In this document: positions 1 to 5,839 of the stretch, one piece after another
Layout of the letters: the number at the start of each line of letters is the position of its first letter
How positions within the stretch are numbered: the first letter of the stretch is position 1
Assembly: GCA_026984555.1 (NCBI GenBank)
Contig: JALSRY010000684.1
Location: forward strand, 1-7,867
Length of the DNA: 7,867 nt
Source of the DNA: Phycisphaerae bacterium
Lineage (GTDB): Bacteria > Planctomycetota > Phycisphaerae > UBA1845 > Fen-1342
Reading direction: 5' to 3'
Notes under the pieces: model-generated
Databases searched by the model: none
Seen by the model: only the letters and a program-made list of their open reading frames with translations
Told to the model about the DNA's origin: nothing
Position numbers and translations under genes: made by a program

Positions 1-1
1 T

Positions 2-328
2 ATCGAACGCGCCATCGAAAAAAGCGGCTTGGGCATCAACCCGCAGAACGACGGCAAGATGATTCGGTTGCCCGTGCCGCCTTTGTCCACCGAACGGCGC
101 GGCCAGCTCGTCGCCCACGTCAAGCAACTCGCCGAAGCGCAGAAGGTCGCCGTGCGCAACGCCCGGCGCGACGCGAACAAGGCGCTCGCGGCGGCGGAAA
201 AAGCCAAGGAGCTGACCGAGGACGAAATGCACACCGGCGAGAAAAAAGTGCAGGAGCTGACCGACGACTACTGCAAACAAATCGACAAGCTCGTCGAGGA
301 AAAAACCAACGATATCATGGAAGTTTGA
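2..328 (+). CDS. frr: Ribosome recycling factor, C-terminal part (5' end outside window)
   Basis: The frame is open from the first bases and encodes about 108 residues, the C-terminal part of a family whose members are usually about 185 residues. Family knowledge: RRF works in the cytoplasm with EF-G to split the post-termination ribosome and free mRNA and tRNA. Seen here: the conserved core GINPQNDGKMIRLPVPPLSTERR, the following helix with VKQLAEAQKVAVRNARRDANK, and the long C-terminal helix ending in ELTDDYCKQIDKLVEEKTNDIMEV, which closely matches the usual KIDELLxxKExEIMEV ending. The ATG/TTG codons inside the visible part are internal, not starts. The gene ends in TGA, 11 bp before the stop of the convergent RuvC-like gene. 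No U-tract terminator follows. pyrH or tsf often lie upstream of frr in bacteria, but that side is outside the window. Confidence 0.96.
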   Translation: MERAIEKSGLGINPQNDGKMIRLPVPPLSTERRGQLVAHVKQLAEAQKVAVRNARRDANKALAAAEKAKELTEDEMHTGEKKVQELTDDYCKQIDKLVEEKTNDIMEV

Positions 329-339
329 ACCCGGACGGG

Positions 340-885
340 TCAGACGCCGCGGAGCTCTCCCGGCAGCCCATCGAGCCATCCCAACCGCAACACTCCCCAC
401 AAGCCGACCAGGATCGCCTCGGCCGCGTCGTGACGAAGCGACGTGGGGGCGGGTGCGCCCGACCACGCAATCACGCGCCGGGCGAGCCGGTCGGCGTGGC
501 GTTTGGCCTGCCGGCCGGTGCGCCGACTGCGGGAATAGAGCAAATCGCTTCGCCAGTCTTCCGCGTAGAGTGTGAGAACGCGCACGCCCGCGCGGCCGGC
601 CGCCTGCTCCCAGATCCGCGCGAGTGTCCCCCCACCCTCGATCACGAGCCACGCCAGATCCGTGTACTGGCCGAGCACGCGCCCCGCCGCCCGCCGCAGA
701 CGCGCGGGCGTCCCGTAGTGACGCGAGGCGTAGCGGCGCAGCCGACCGTCGGCGGCGTACAGCGCAAAGCCGGTTCGCAGCCCCAGGTCCACCGCCAGCA
801 GCGTGCGTGCATCCCCGATCACGATGCCACGATCATACCATGCCCCGCCGGCGCGGCGCGCCCCGTCTTCGCGTGGCACGCTCAT
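340..885 (-). CDS. RuvC-like RNase H-fold protein, putative nuclease
   Basis: A 181-residue protein starting at the ATG whose first bases overlap the TGA of the DUF89 gene (ATGA), so translation is probably coupled; no good separate ribosome binding site is visible. Frame 340-1401 is longer, but everything upstream of 885 lies antiphase inside the DUF89 gene and is not expected to be coding. Seen: a first beta strand LLAVDLGLRTGFALY with Asp33, a fourth-strand-like LAWLVIEGGG with Glu83, and a last helix RHDAAEAILVGLWG with His152, Asp153 and Glu156. This order and the D-x-x-E spacing match the RuvC resolvase tetrad (D, E, D, D), with Glu in place of the last Asp. A basic stretch near residues 118-137 could contact nucleic acid. 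The sequence is not canonical RuvC: ruvA and ruvB are not adjacent and the middle differs. Superfamily placement is fairly safe; substrate and role are unknown. Confidence 0.68.
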   Translation of the reverse strand: MSVPREDGARRAGGAWYDRGIVIGDARTLLAVDLGLRTGFALYAADGRLRRYASRHYGTPARLRRAAGRVLGQYTDLAWLVIEGGGTLARIWEQAAGRAGVRVLTLYAEDWRSDLLYSRSRRTGRQAKRHADRLARRVIAWSGAPAPTSLRHDAAEAILVGLWGVLRLGWLDGLPGELRGV

Positions 886-1928
886 TCCGTCGTCAGTTTG
901 AACACGCAGTCGAACAGCCTTCCGCCGAGCCAGCGGGCCACCGCCGCATCCTTCGCGACCGCGCAACGCAGCGTGTCGCACGTCAGCCGGGCCGAGTAGT
1001 TGCTTTCCAGCGCCCGGCCCATGCCGTGGAGGATCACCAGATCGGCGCCGGCGACCCGCTCGACGCACTCCGGCGCCAGGTTCGCCAGATCGAGCAGCGG
1101 AGACGCACTGCCCGAGGCCACCAGGCTCAGCCGCTCGCCGGCCAGCAACGCCCCCAACGTCTCGTCGAGACGCGCCGCTTCCGCGAGCAGCCGCTGCGCC
1201 TCGTCGGCGGTTACGTCGTTGAGCGCCGGCCCCGTGTTGGCCGCCAGCGTCACCCGCGCGCCCCGGCTCGCCATCCAGCGGGCCAGCGGCAAACAGCCCA
1301 GGCAGAAATCGGCACCCGCGTTGTCCACGAAAAACGCCACGTGCCGATACGGACGCTCGTCCCAACGCCGAACCCATGCGCATACGTCGTCGATCAGCCA
1401 CGGCCGCGGCGGCTGGGAACGCATCAGGCGCTCGAAATCGCCGCCGTGATCACGCACGTGTCGCAGCGCGGCGGCCGCCCCGAGGTCGAACAGGTTCCCC
1501 GCGAGCAAGGCGCCCGCGAGCGTCTCGGCCCGCCGCGCCGCCCCCCGGCTGTCCAGCTCCTCCAGCAAACCCGGCAACAGCCGCAGCGCCGTGGCGTTTT
1601 CACGCTCCTTCTGGACGCGGAACGGATCGACGAAGCCGAACTCCTCCAGTACCGCCGTTCGGGTCACGTCGAGCGTGAGAATGTCGATACGGGCGTGCGA
1701 TTCGGGTCGTTGCAGGAAGCTGCGGATGGCCTGGTCGTAGCGCCTGCGCAGCGCCTCGAGCTGGTCCGCGGGGGCGGCGGGATAGCTCTCTCGAATCGCG
1801 GCGAGCAGCACATCGGCGTGGTTGCGGAAAATGCCCACCCAGTATTGCCGACAGCCGGCGTCGGCCTTCAAGTCCCACTCGCAGGCCCGGTAGGCCGCGT
1901 CCTCGCGGAGCTGTCGCAATCGTGCCAC
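882..1928 (-). CDS. DUF89 metal-dependent phosphatase, similar to the PANK4 C-terminal domain
   Basis: A 348-residue soluble protein. The GTG start is preceded by GAGGGA at a spacing of 6 nt, and no ATG is available nearby. Seen: an N-terminal helical region with CRQYWVGIFRNH (26-37), DPFRVQKERENATALRLLPGLLEELD (101-126), GNLFDLGA (144-151), the core VDNAGADFCLGCLPLARWM (201-219), LAANTGPALNDVT (228-240), and DLVILHGMGRALESN (296-310) before the terminal GGRLFDCVFKL. Asp202, Asn203 and Asp238 are the likely metal ligands: the D-N pair and the 35-residue step to the next Asp agree with my recollection of human PANK4 (D623, N624, D659). Family knowledge: DUF89 enzymes are Mn/Ni/Co/Mg-dependent phosphatases acting on damaged or surplus phosphometabolites, and the PANK4/plant branch acts on 4'-phosphopantetheine derivatives. 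Here no pantothenate kinase domain is attached. It is the first gene of a two-gene unit with the RuvC-like protein. Exact substrate is not predictable. Confidence 0.85.
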   Translation of the reverse strand: MARLRQLREDAAYRACEWDLKADAGCRQYWVGIFRNHADVLLAAIRESYPAAPADQLEALRRRYDQAIRSFLQRPESHARIDILTLDVTRTAVLEEFGFVDPFRVQKERENATALRLLPGLLEELDSRGAARRAETLAGALLAGNLFDLGAAAALRHVRDHGGDFERLMRSQPPRPWLIDDVCAWVRRWDERPYRHVAFFVDNAGADFCLGCLPLARWMASRGARVTLAANTGPALNDVTADEAQRLLAEAARLDETLGALLAGERLSLVASGSASPLLDLANLAPECVERVAGADLVILHGMGRALESNYSARLTCDTLRCAVAKDAAVARWLGGRLFDCVFKLTTE

Positions 1929-1948
1929 GTGTGATCCCTCGGTCCGCC

Positions 1949-1957
1949 TGCTACAAT
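1949..1957 (+). promoter_or_regulatory. Extended -10 promoter element of nrnA (leaderless start predicted)
   Basis: TGCTACAAT reads as an extended -10 (TGn then TACAAT, one mismatch to TATAAT). The last T at 1957 is the -7 position, which puts +1 at 1964, exactly the A of the nrnA ATG. No Shine-Dalgarno sequence lies between 1940 and 1963, in agreement with a leaderless transcript. The -35 region (about 1929-1934, GTGTGA) is weak, as is common for extended -10 promoters. The element sits in the 35-bp gap between nrnA and the divergent DUF89 gene. The assignment is by inspection only. Confidence 0.5.
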
Positions 1958-1963
1958 CGGTGT

Positions 1964-2959
1964 ATGAACCTCGACGAGGCGTACCGCAGCGTATCGACGT
2001 GGCTCAAGCGATGCCACCGTCCACTCGTGCTTTCCCACCAGCGTCCCGACGGCGACAGTCTCGGCGCGATGGCGGCGATGGTCCACGTGTTGGAACGCTA
2101 CGGCTGCCGGCCGGTGCCGATGCTTTTCGAGCCGCCGCCCCCCGCCTACCGCGTGCTGCGCGACTGCGCCCAGTGGCCGATCTGGTCGCAACACGCCGAC
2201 GAAATCCTCGGGCAATGCGATGCCGTCGTCATCGTGGATACGTGCGCGCTGGCCCAGCTCGAACCCGCCGTCGAGTACTTGCGCGACGCCCCGCCCACGC
2301 TGGTGATCGACCACCACGCCACACGCGACGCCATCGGTGTGCGCCCCGGCGACTTGCGGGTGCTCGACGAGACGGCGGCCGCGGTATGCGTGCTGATCGC
2401 CGAGTGGATGCGCGGCGCGCCGGTCGCGTTCGACGAGAAGGTGGCCGCCGCGCTGTTTGTCGGCATCGCGACGGACTGCGGCTGGTTCCGTTTCTCGAAC
2501 ACCGACGACCGCACGCTGCGCGTCGCCGCCGAGCTCGTTCGCCACGGCGCCGCGCCCGCCCATCTCTACGACGCGATCTATCAGCAGGACGCGCCGGCCC
2601 GCGTGCGTCTGATCGGACGGATGCTCAGCCGGCTCGAACTCCACGCCGGGGGCAAGCTCGCGGTCCTGACGCTGCGCCCCGCGGATTTCGAAGCGGTCGG
2701 CGCCGATCCATCCATGGCCTACGATCTCGTCAACGAAGCCGGACGCCTCGGCTGCACCGAAGCCACGTTGCTGTTCACCCAGCAGCCCGACGGAACCATC
2801 CGCGTCAACCTCCGCAGCAAACGCGTGCTCGACGTCGCGGCCTTGGCCCGGCGCTACGGCGGCGGCGGACACGCCCGCGCCGCGGGAGCCACCCTCCGCG
2901 GCGAGTGGGACGTCGTCGTCCCCCGCCTGATCCAGGAAACGTGCGACCTGCTGCACTGA
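1964..2959 (+). CDS. nrnA: DHH/DHHA1 phosphoesterase: NrnA-type nanoRNase / pAp phosphatase
   Basis: A 331-residue cytoplasmic enzyme. Family knowledge: NrnA hydrolyses oligoribonucleotides of about 2-5 nt from the 5' or 3' end, and in many species also 3'-phosphoadenosine 5'-phosphate, using two Mn ions. Seen: motif I LVLSHQRPDGDSLG (21-34; His25, Asp29, Asp31), motif II IVDT (90-93; Asp92), motif III IDHHAT (115-120), motif IV ATDCGWFRF (169-177; Asp171), and the C-terminal DHHA1 nucleic-acid-binding motif RYGGGGHARAAGA (297-309). All expected metal ligands are present and the length is typical. I chose the ATG at 1964 because it directly precedes the conserved MNLDEAYRSV-type start. A GTG at 1922 would add 14 unlikely residues and overlap the start of the divergent DUF89 gene. 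The gene ends 12 bp from the convergent feoB stop. In genomes lacking Orn it would be the main oligoribonuclease; this cannot be judged here. Confidence 0.94.
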   Translation: MNLDEAYRSVSTWLKRCHRPLVLSHQRPDGDSLGAMAAMVHVLERYGCRPVPMLFEPPPPAYRVLRDCAQWPIWSQHADEILGQCDAVVIVDTCALAQLEPAVEYLRDAPPTLVIDHHATRDAIGVRPGDLRVLDETAAAVCVLIAEWMRGAPVAFDEKVAAALFVGIATDCGWFRFSNTDDRTLRVAAELVRHGAAPAHLYDAIYQQDAPARVRLIGRMLSRLELHAGGKLAVLTLRPADFEAVGADPSMAYDLVNEAGRLGCTEATLLFTQQPDGTIRVNLRSKRVLDVAALARRYGGGGHARAAGATLRGEWDVVVPRLIQETCDLLH

Positions 2960-2971
2960 CCCCGCCGCGTC

Positions 2972-5176
2972 TCACCAGCCGGCCGCGGTCGCGGCGGCCG
3001 AAACCCCCCAAGCCGCGAAGTACGCGATCGTCGTCATGCCGGTAAACGACACGAACGGCCAGACCCACGAACGCGTCTCGCGCCCGATCATCACCAGCGT
3101 GCTGGCACACTGGGCACACAACGCGAAGAACACCATGATCGAAAGCGCCACCGGAATCGTAAACACCGGACGGGCCGAATCGTCCCAGCGCGCCTGGCGC
3201 AACGCTTCGTGCAACGGCTCGGGATGGTCGGCGGTGTCTTGTCCCAGGTTGTAGATGGTGCCGAGCGACGCCACGACCACTTCGCGCGCGGGGAACGACG
3301 CCACGACCGCCATCCCGATACGCCAGTCCCAGCCGATCGGCCGGACGGCGGGCTCGATCCCCCGGCCCAGCCGGCCCAGGTAGCTCTCGCGCAGGTACGC
3401 GCCGGCGAGCTCGGTGTCGGTGCGGGCGGCGTCCCAGCCTTCGCGGGCGGCCCGCTGCACGACCGCGGCGCGGGTCTGCGCGCTGTGCGGAAAGTACGCC
3501 AGCGCCCACACCACGAGGTTCACCAACAAGATGATCGTCCCCGCCCGCAAGACGAATTCACGCCCGGCAAAGTACATCCGCTGCCAGATCGCCCGCAACC
3601 GGGGCCGCTTGTAGGAGGGCAGCTCGATCATGAATCCCGACGGCGGGCCCGCGAACGCCGTCTTCTTCAGCAACCACGCCACCGGCACCGCGACGACCAT
3701 GCCGACCAGGTACATCCCCAGCAGCACGAGCGCGTGCAGGCTGGTCCAGCCGTGGAAAAACTTCAGGTCGGGAATGATCGCCGAGGTGAGCAGGACATAA
3801 ACCGGCAAGCGGGCCGAACAGCTCATGAACGGCGCGAGCAGGATCGTAACCATACGCTCACGCCGGTTCGCGATGGCGCGCGTGCCCATGATCGCCGGCA
3901 CGGCGCACGCGAACGCCGACAGCAGGGGAATGAACGCGCGCCCGGACAGCCCCAGCGAGCGCATCAGCCGATCGTTCATGTACGCCGCCCGGGCCATGTA
4001 CCCGCAGTCTTCGAGAATCGCCAGGATCGCGAAGAGGATCAGAATCTGCGGCAGGAACGTGAGCACGCCGCCCACGCCCGCGATCAGGCCGTCGGTCACG
4101 AGGCTGCGGACGATCCCCGCAGGCAGTAGCGCCCCGACCTCCCCCGCCAGCCGGCCGAAGGCCCAGTCGATCGCCCGCATCAGCGGATCGGCCCAGCGGA
4201 ACAAGGCCTCGAAGACGATAAAAAGCACGACCAGCAGCGACACGAATCCACCGATACGGTGCGTGAGCACGCGATCGAGCCGGTCGCTCCAGGTGGTCAC
4301 GGGGCGCTCGGGTCGCCGAATGACACCGTCGAGCAACGCCGCAATCCAGGCGTAGCGCGCCCGAACCTCGGCGCGCAGGCCGTCCACGCCCGCGGCTTCC
4401 AGCCGGCCGCGCGCGCGGCGGAGGAGATCCATGGCGCCCCCCCGCGCAACAAATTGCTCTTCCGCGTAGCGACCGCGATCCATCAGCACGCGCAGCGCCT
4501 CGGCGAAGTGAAGCCCGCCCGCCTCTCCACGCAAACGCTCGACCTCCGCGCACAACGCCGCGGGCAGCTCCGCCCGGCGTGGCCGCAGCGTCTCCCCGAC
4601 GGCCCGTTCGATCGCCGCCACGATCGGACGCGCGCAGTCGGTCCGCGTGGCGTTGATGGGTACGACGGGCACCCCCAGCCGCTCGGCCAGCCGGTGGCAG
4701 TCGATTTCGATCCCCCGGCCGCGGGCGATGTCGATCATGTTCATCGCGAGCACCATCGGCAGATCGAGTTCGGCCAACTGGCTGATGAGGTACATGTTGC
4801 GGTGGAGGTTGGAGGCGTCCACGATCGCCAGGATCACGTCCGGTCGCGGGACGCCGGTTTGCCGCCCGCAGAGCACGTTGCTGACCACCATTTCGTCGGG
4901 CGACATCGCCGCCAGGCTGTAGGTGCCGGGCAGATCGAGCAGTTGCATCGGACGCGACGTGTCGCGGATCGCCCCGCGGGCGAGGTCAACCGTGACACCG
5001 GGGTAATTCGCCACATGTCGGCGAAAGCCGGTGAGGGCGTTGAACAGCGATGTTTTGCCGATATTGGGGTTGCCGACCAAAGCCACCACCAGCGGGCGCG
5101 GCTCTGTGCCGTTGGGGTGGGGGCAGACAGCGGCGGATTGCTTGGACTGGGCAGCGTCGTGGCAACGCACGGGCAC
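2972..5176 (-). CDS. feoB: Ferrous iron transport protein B (GTPase-coupled Fe(II) transporter)
   Basis: A 734-residue inner-membrane protein that imports Fe(II). N-terminal NFeoB domain: G1 GNPNIGKTSLFN (35-46), the G2 Thr in YPGVTVD (58-64), G3 DLPG (81-84), G4 NMID (146-149). The G5 region VPINATRTDCA (172-182) lacks the usual SAxxGxG form. A GDI-like helical region reaches about residue 300. The membrane domain starts near 308 and has the two gate-like signatures AFACAVPAIMGTRAI (421-435) and FMSCSARLPVY (450-460), plus the late FALCAQCASTL (684-694) with two Cys. Length is normal for FeoB, and no C-terminal FeoC fusion is present. The start is GTG. Residue 3 is also GTG (5168-5170) and is better spaced, 9 nt after AGGA, so the true start may be two codons later. 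It lies 105 bp downstream of feoA in the same orientation and is probably cotranscribed. Its 3' end meets nrnA with a 12-bp gap. Confidence 0.97.
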   Translation of the reverse strand: MPVRCHDAAQSKQSAAVCPHPNGTEPRPLVVALVGNPNIGKTSLFNALTGFRRHVANYPGVTVDLARGAIRDTSRPMQLLDLPGTYSLAAMSPDEMVVSNVLCGRQTGVPRPDVILAIVDASNLHRNMYLISQLAELDLPMVLAMNMIDIARGRGIEIDCHRLAERLGVPVVPINATRTDCARPIVAAIERAVGETLRPRRAELPAALCAEVERLRGEAGGLHFAEALRVLMDRGRYAEEQFVARGGAMDLLRRARGRLEAAGVDGLRAEVRARYAWIAALLDGVIRRPERPVTTWSDRLDRVLTHRIGGFVSLLVVLFIVFEALFRWADPLMRAIDWAFGRLAGEVGALLPAGIVRSLVTDGLIAGVGGVLTFLPQILILFAILAILEDCGYMARAAYMNDRLMRSLGLSGRAFIPLLSAFACAVPAIMGTRAIANRRERMVTILLAPFMSCSARLPVYVLLTSAIIPDLKFFHGWTSLHALVLLGMYLVGMVVAVPVAWLLKKTAFAGPPSGFMIELPSYKRPRLRAIWQRMYFAGREFVLRAGTIILLVNLVVWALAYFPHSAQTRAAVVQRAAREGWDAARTDTELAGAYLRESYLGRLGRGIEPAVRPIGWDWRIGMAVVASFPAREVVVASLGTIYNLGQDTADHPEPLHEALRQARWDDSARPVFTIPVALSIMVFFALCAQCASTLVMIGRETRSWVWPFVSFTGMTTIAYFAAWGVSAAATAAGW

Positions 5177-5230
5177 ACGTCCTGCGATGAAAGCGCCCCG
5201 TCGGAATCGTCCGCTGCGGGCAAGCGTGGG

Positions 5231-5261
5231 AGCGGGCCGGCAGAACCCGATGCCGGCCGCT
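5231..5261 (-). other. GC-rich hairpin in the feoA-feoB gap
   Basis: GGCCGGC (5235-5241) and GCCGGCC (5252-5258) are perfect inverted arms around a 10-nt loop. They are extended by AGC/GCT (5231-5233 and 5259-5261) across one bulged base at 5234, giving about 10 bp of almost pure GC. In the feo transcript it would fold between feoA and feoB, about 60 nt upstream of the feoB start. No U-run follows, so it is not a normal intrinsic terminator. It could act as an mRNA-stability or processing element that sets the FeoA:FeoB ratio. The rest of the 105-bp gap shows no gene. Confidence 0.45.
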
Positions 5262-5281
5262 GGCGGGGATTATCGGTCGAT

Positions 5282-5506
5282 TCAGATTTCGCCGACCTCG
5301 ACGAGCGAGGCTTCTTCGCTGCGCAGCGAGAGCTCGTAGTCACCCAGACGCAGGTGCAGAGGGTCGCCCAGCGGCGCCCGCCCCACCACCTCGACCTGGG
5401 CACCTTCTATAAGTCCCATCTCCATAAGGCGATACGACATCGGATCATCGCCGTGAACGCCGACGATCCGAACCGGACGAGCCATGGGTGCTTTCGCGAG
5501 CGACAC
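5282..5506 (-). CDS. feoA: Ferrous iron transport protein A (FeoA, SH3-like)
   Basis: A 74-residue small cytoplasmic protein of the FeoA family, a single SH3-like beta barrel needed for FeoB activity and thought to bind FeoB directly. Seen: VRIVGVHGDDPMSYRLMEMGLIEGAQVEVVGRAPLGDPLHLRLGDYELSLRSEEASLVEV, with the family hallmarks of the RLMEMGLIEGAxVEV turn, the GDPLHLRLGDYELSLR strand pair and the terminal xxVEV. GTG at 5504-5506 is preferred as start because GGAGG lies 6 nt upstream. An internal ATG at 5483-5485 would give a 67-residue version without a ribosome binding site. The gene is first in the feoAB operon, which is the usual order, and is driven by the promoter at 5579-5607. It is present as a free protein and not fused to FeoB. 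Confidence 0.95.
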   Translation of the reverse strand: MSLAKAPMARPVRIVGVHGDDPMSYRLMEMGLIEGAQVEVVGRAPLGDPLHLRLGDYELSLRSEEASLVEVGEI

Positions 5507-5512
5507 ACCAAA

Positions 5513-5517
5513 CCTCC
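5513..5517 (-). promoter_or_regulatory. Ribosome binding site of feoA
   Basis: GGAGG, 6 nt upstream of the GTG at 5506. It is the strongest Shine-Dalgarno match in the window and decides the GTG over the internal ATG seven codons later. Confidence 0.75.
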
Positions 5518-5547
5518 GTTTGCACAGCCTTCACAGATGTATATCGG

Positions 5548-5562
5548 CAAACACTGTGTTTG
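5548..5562. promoter_or_regulatory. Perfect 15-bp palindrome, candidate operator of feoAB
   Basis: CAAACACTGTGTTTG is a perfect 7-1-7 inverted repeat centred at 5555. It lies at about +11 to +25 relative to the predicted feo start site, a position where a bound repressor could block promoter clearance. Odd-centred palindromes of this size are typical of dimeric repressors. It does not match the Fur consensus (GATAATGATAATCATTATC). The AAACA/TGTTT arms faintly recall MntR/DtxR-type sites, but I cannot assign a regulator. The overlapping TTGATTATTCAA on the transcript strand (5571-5560) is only partly symmetric. Confidence 0.5.
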
Positions 5563-5578
5563 AATAATCAATCACAAG

Positions 5579-5607
5579 ATTATGCCGCCAACTCCGCCCC
5601 CTGTCAA
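5579..5607 (-). promoter_or_regulatory. sigma70-type promoter of feoAB
   Basis: On the minus strand, TTGACA (5607-5602, perfect -35) is followed by exactly 17 bp and CATAAT (5584-5579, five of six to TATAAT). Transcription should start near 5572, about 66 nt upstream of the feoA GTG. This is the best promoter in the window. The sequence around it is the most AT-rich stretch here, in contrast to the GC-rich genes. Confidence 0.75.
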
Positions 5608-5839
5608 GCCGCCCGGAAAGAGAATCTCGAAAACCCATCACCCCGCCCGGCCCCGTTCGGGAAACCTTCCGGGCCAACGACCCGCGCCGCGACCGACACG
5701 CCGAAAACCGCCACTTCCCGGCAGACGCCGCCAGGCCCGGCCCCTGTTTCGAACGATTCGGTGCGCTTGCAACGAGCCAGGCCGGTCGTCACAATCGCTG
5801 TCGGGGCGATAACGAGCAACGCCGCGAACGGGCAGACGC
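5608..5839. other. Intergenic stretch between the feo promoter and the universal-stress-like gene
   Basis: This is the remaining part of the 333-bp divergent gap. No convincing gene is present. A 71-codon minus-strand frame across 5604-5819 has no ribosome binding site, resembles nothing I know and ends inside the feo -35 box. For the plus-strand gene, TTGCAA (5767-5772), 17 bp, and CACAAT (5790-5795) form a weak promoter candidate (four of six in each box) with a start near 5802. Otherwise I see only short GC-rich inverted repeats. Confidence 0.35.

Larger units (their letters stand above)
5509..5562 (-). promoter_or_regulatory. feoA leader with possible mutually exclusive hairpins
   Basis: The predicted leader of about 66 nt contains four short complementary segments. 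In transcript order they are A CAAACAC (5562-5556), B GUGUUUGC (5554-5547), C GCAAAC (5523-5518) and D GUUUG (5513-5509). A can pair with B. C can pair with D in a 5-bp hairpin whose loop is GGAG, the core of the ribosome binding site. B can instead pair with C (GUUUGC/GCAAAC), which would free the ribosome binding site. Such an arrangement could control feoA translation. Stems are only 5-7 bp, so chance is a serious alternative. No known riboswitch class is recognised. Confidence 0.3.

Noticed and set aside
329..340. ACCCG-GA-CGGGT inverted repeat filling the frr/RuvC-like gap, as a bidirectional terminator
   Set aside because: The stem is only 4-5 bp with a minimal loop and no U-run. It could be by chance.
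624..1934. 436-codon plus-strand frame opposite the DUF89 gene
   Set aside because: Arg/Pro/Gln-rich composition and no motifs. The opposite strand encodes a clear DUF89 protein.
1922..1963. Longer nrnA starting at GTG 1922
   Set aside because: The added 14 residues do not look like the family, the start overlaps the start of the divergent DUF89 gene, and the ATG at 1964 fits both the protein family and the -10 element.
1868..2956. 362-codon minus-strand frame opposite nrnA
   Set aside because: It is a shadow of nrnA. The plus strand shows all DHH/DHHA1 motifs, and the antisense product is an Arg/Gly/His/Ala-rich sequence without family resemblance. Long antisense frames are expected at this GC content.
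2980..3000. 7-bp GC inverted repeat (CGGCCGC/GCGGCCG) downstream of nrnA as a terminator
   Set aside because: It has no U-tract on either strand and lies in the last codons of feoB, where an Ala-rich tail readily produces such repeats.
4259..5563. 434-codon plus-strand frame across feoB, feoA and their promoter
   Set aside because: Antisense shadow of two well-identified genes, with no recognisable domain and no ribosome binding site.
5560..5580. Fur box in the AT-rich stretch upstream of feoA
   Set aside because: TTGATTATTCAA is partly symmetric, but alignment to the 19-bp Fur consensus or the 7-1-7 form gives few matches beyond AT content.
5604..5819. 71-codon minus-strand frame upstream of feoA
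   Set aside because: No ribosome binding site, no family resemblance, and its stop lies in the feo -35 box. It could only be a small unknown peptide, and nothing supports that.
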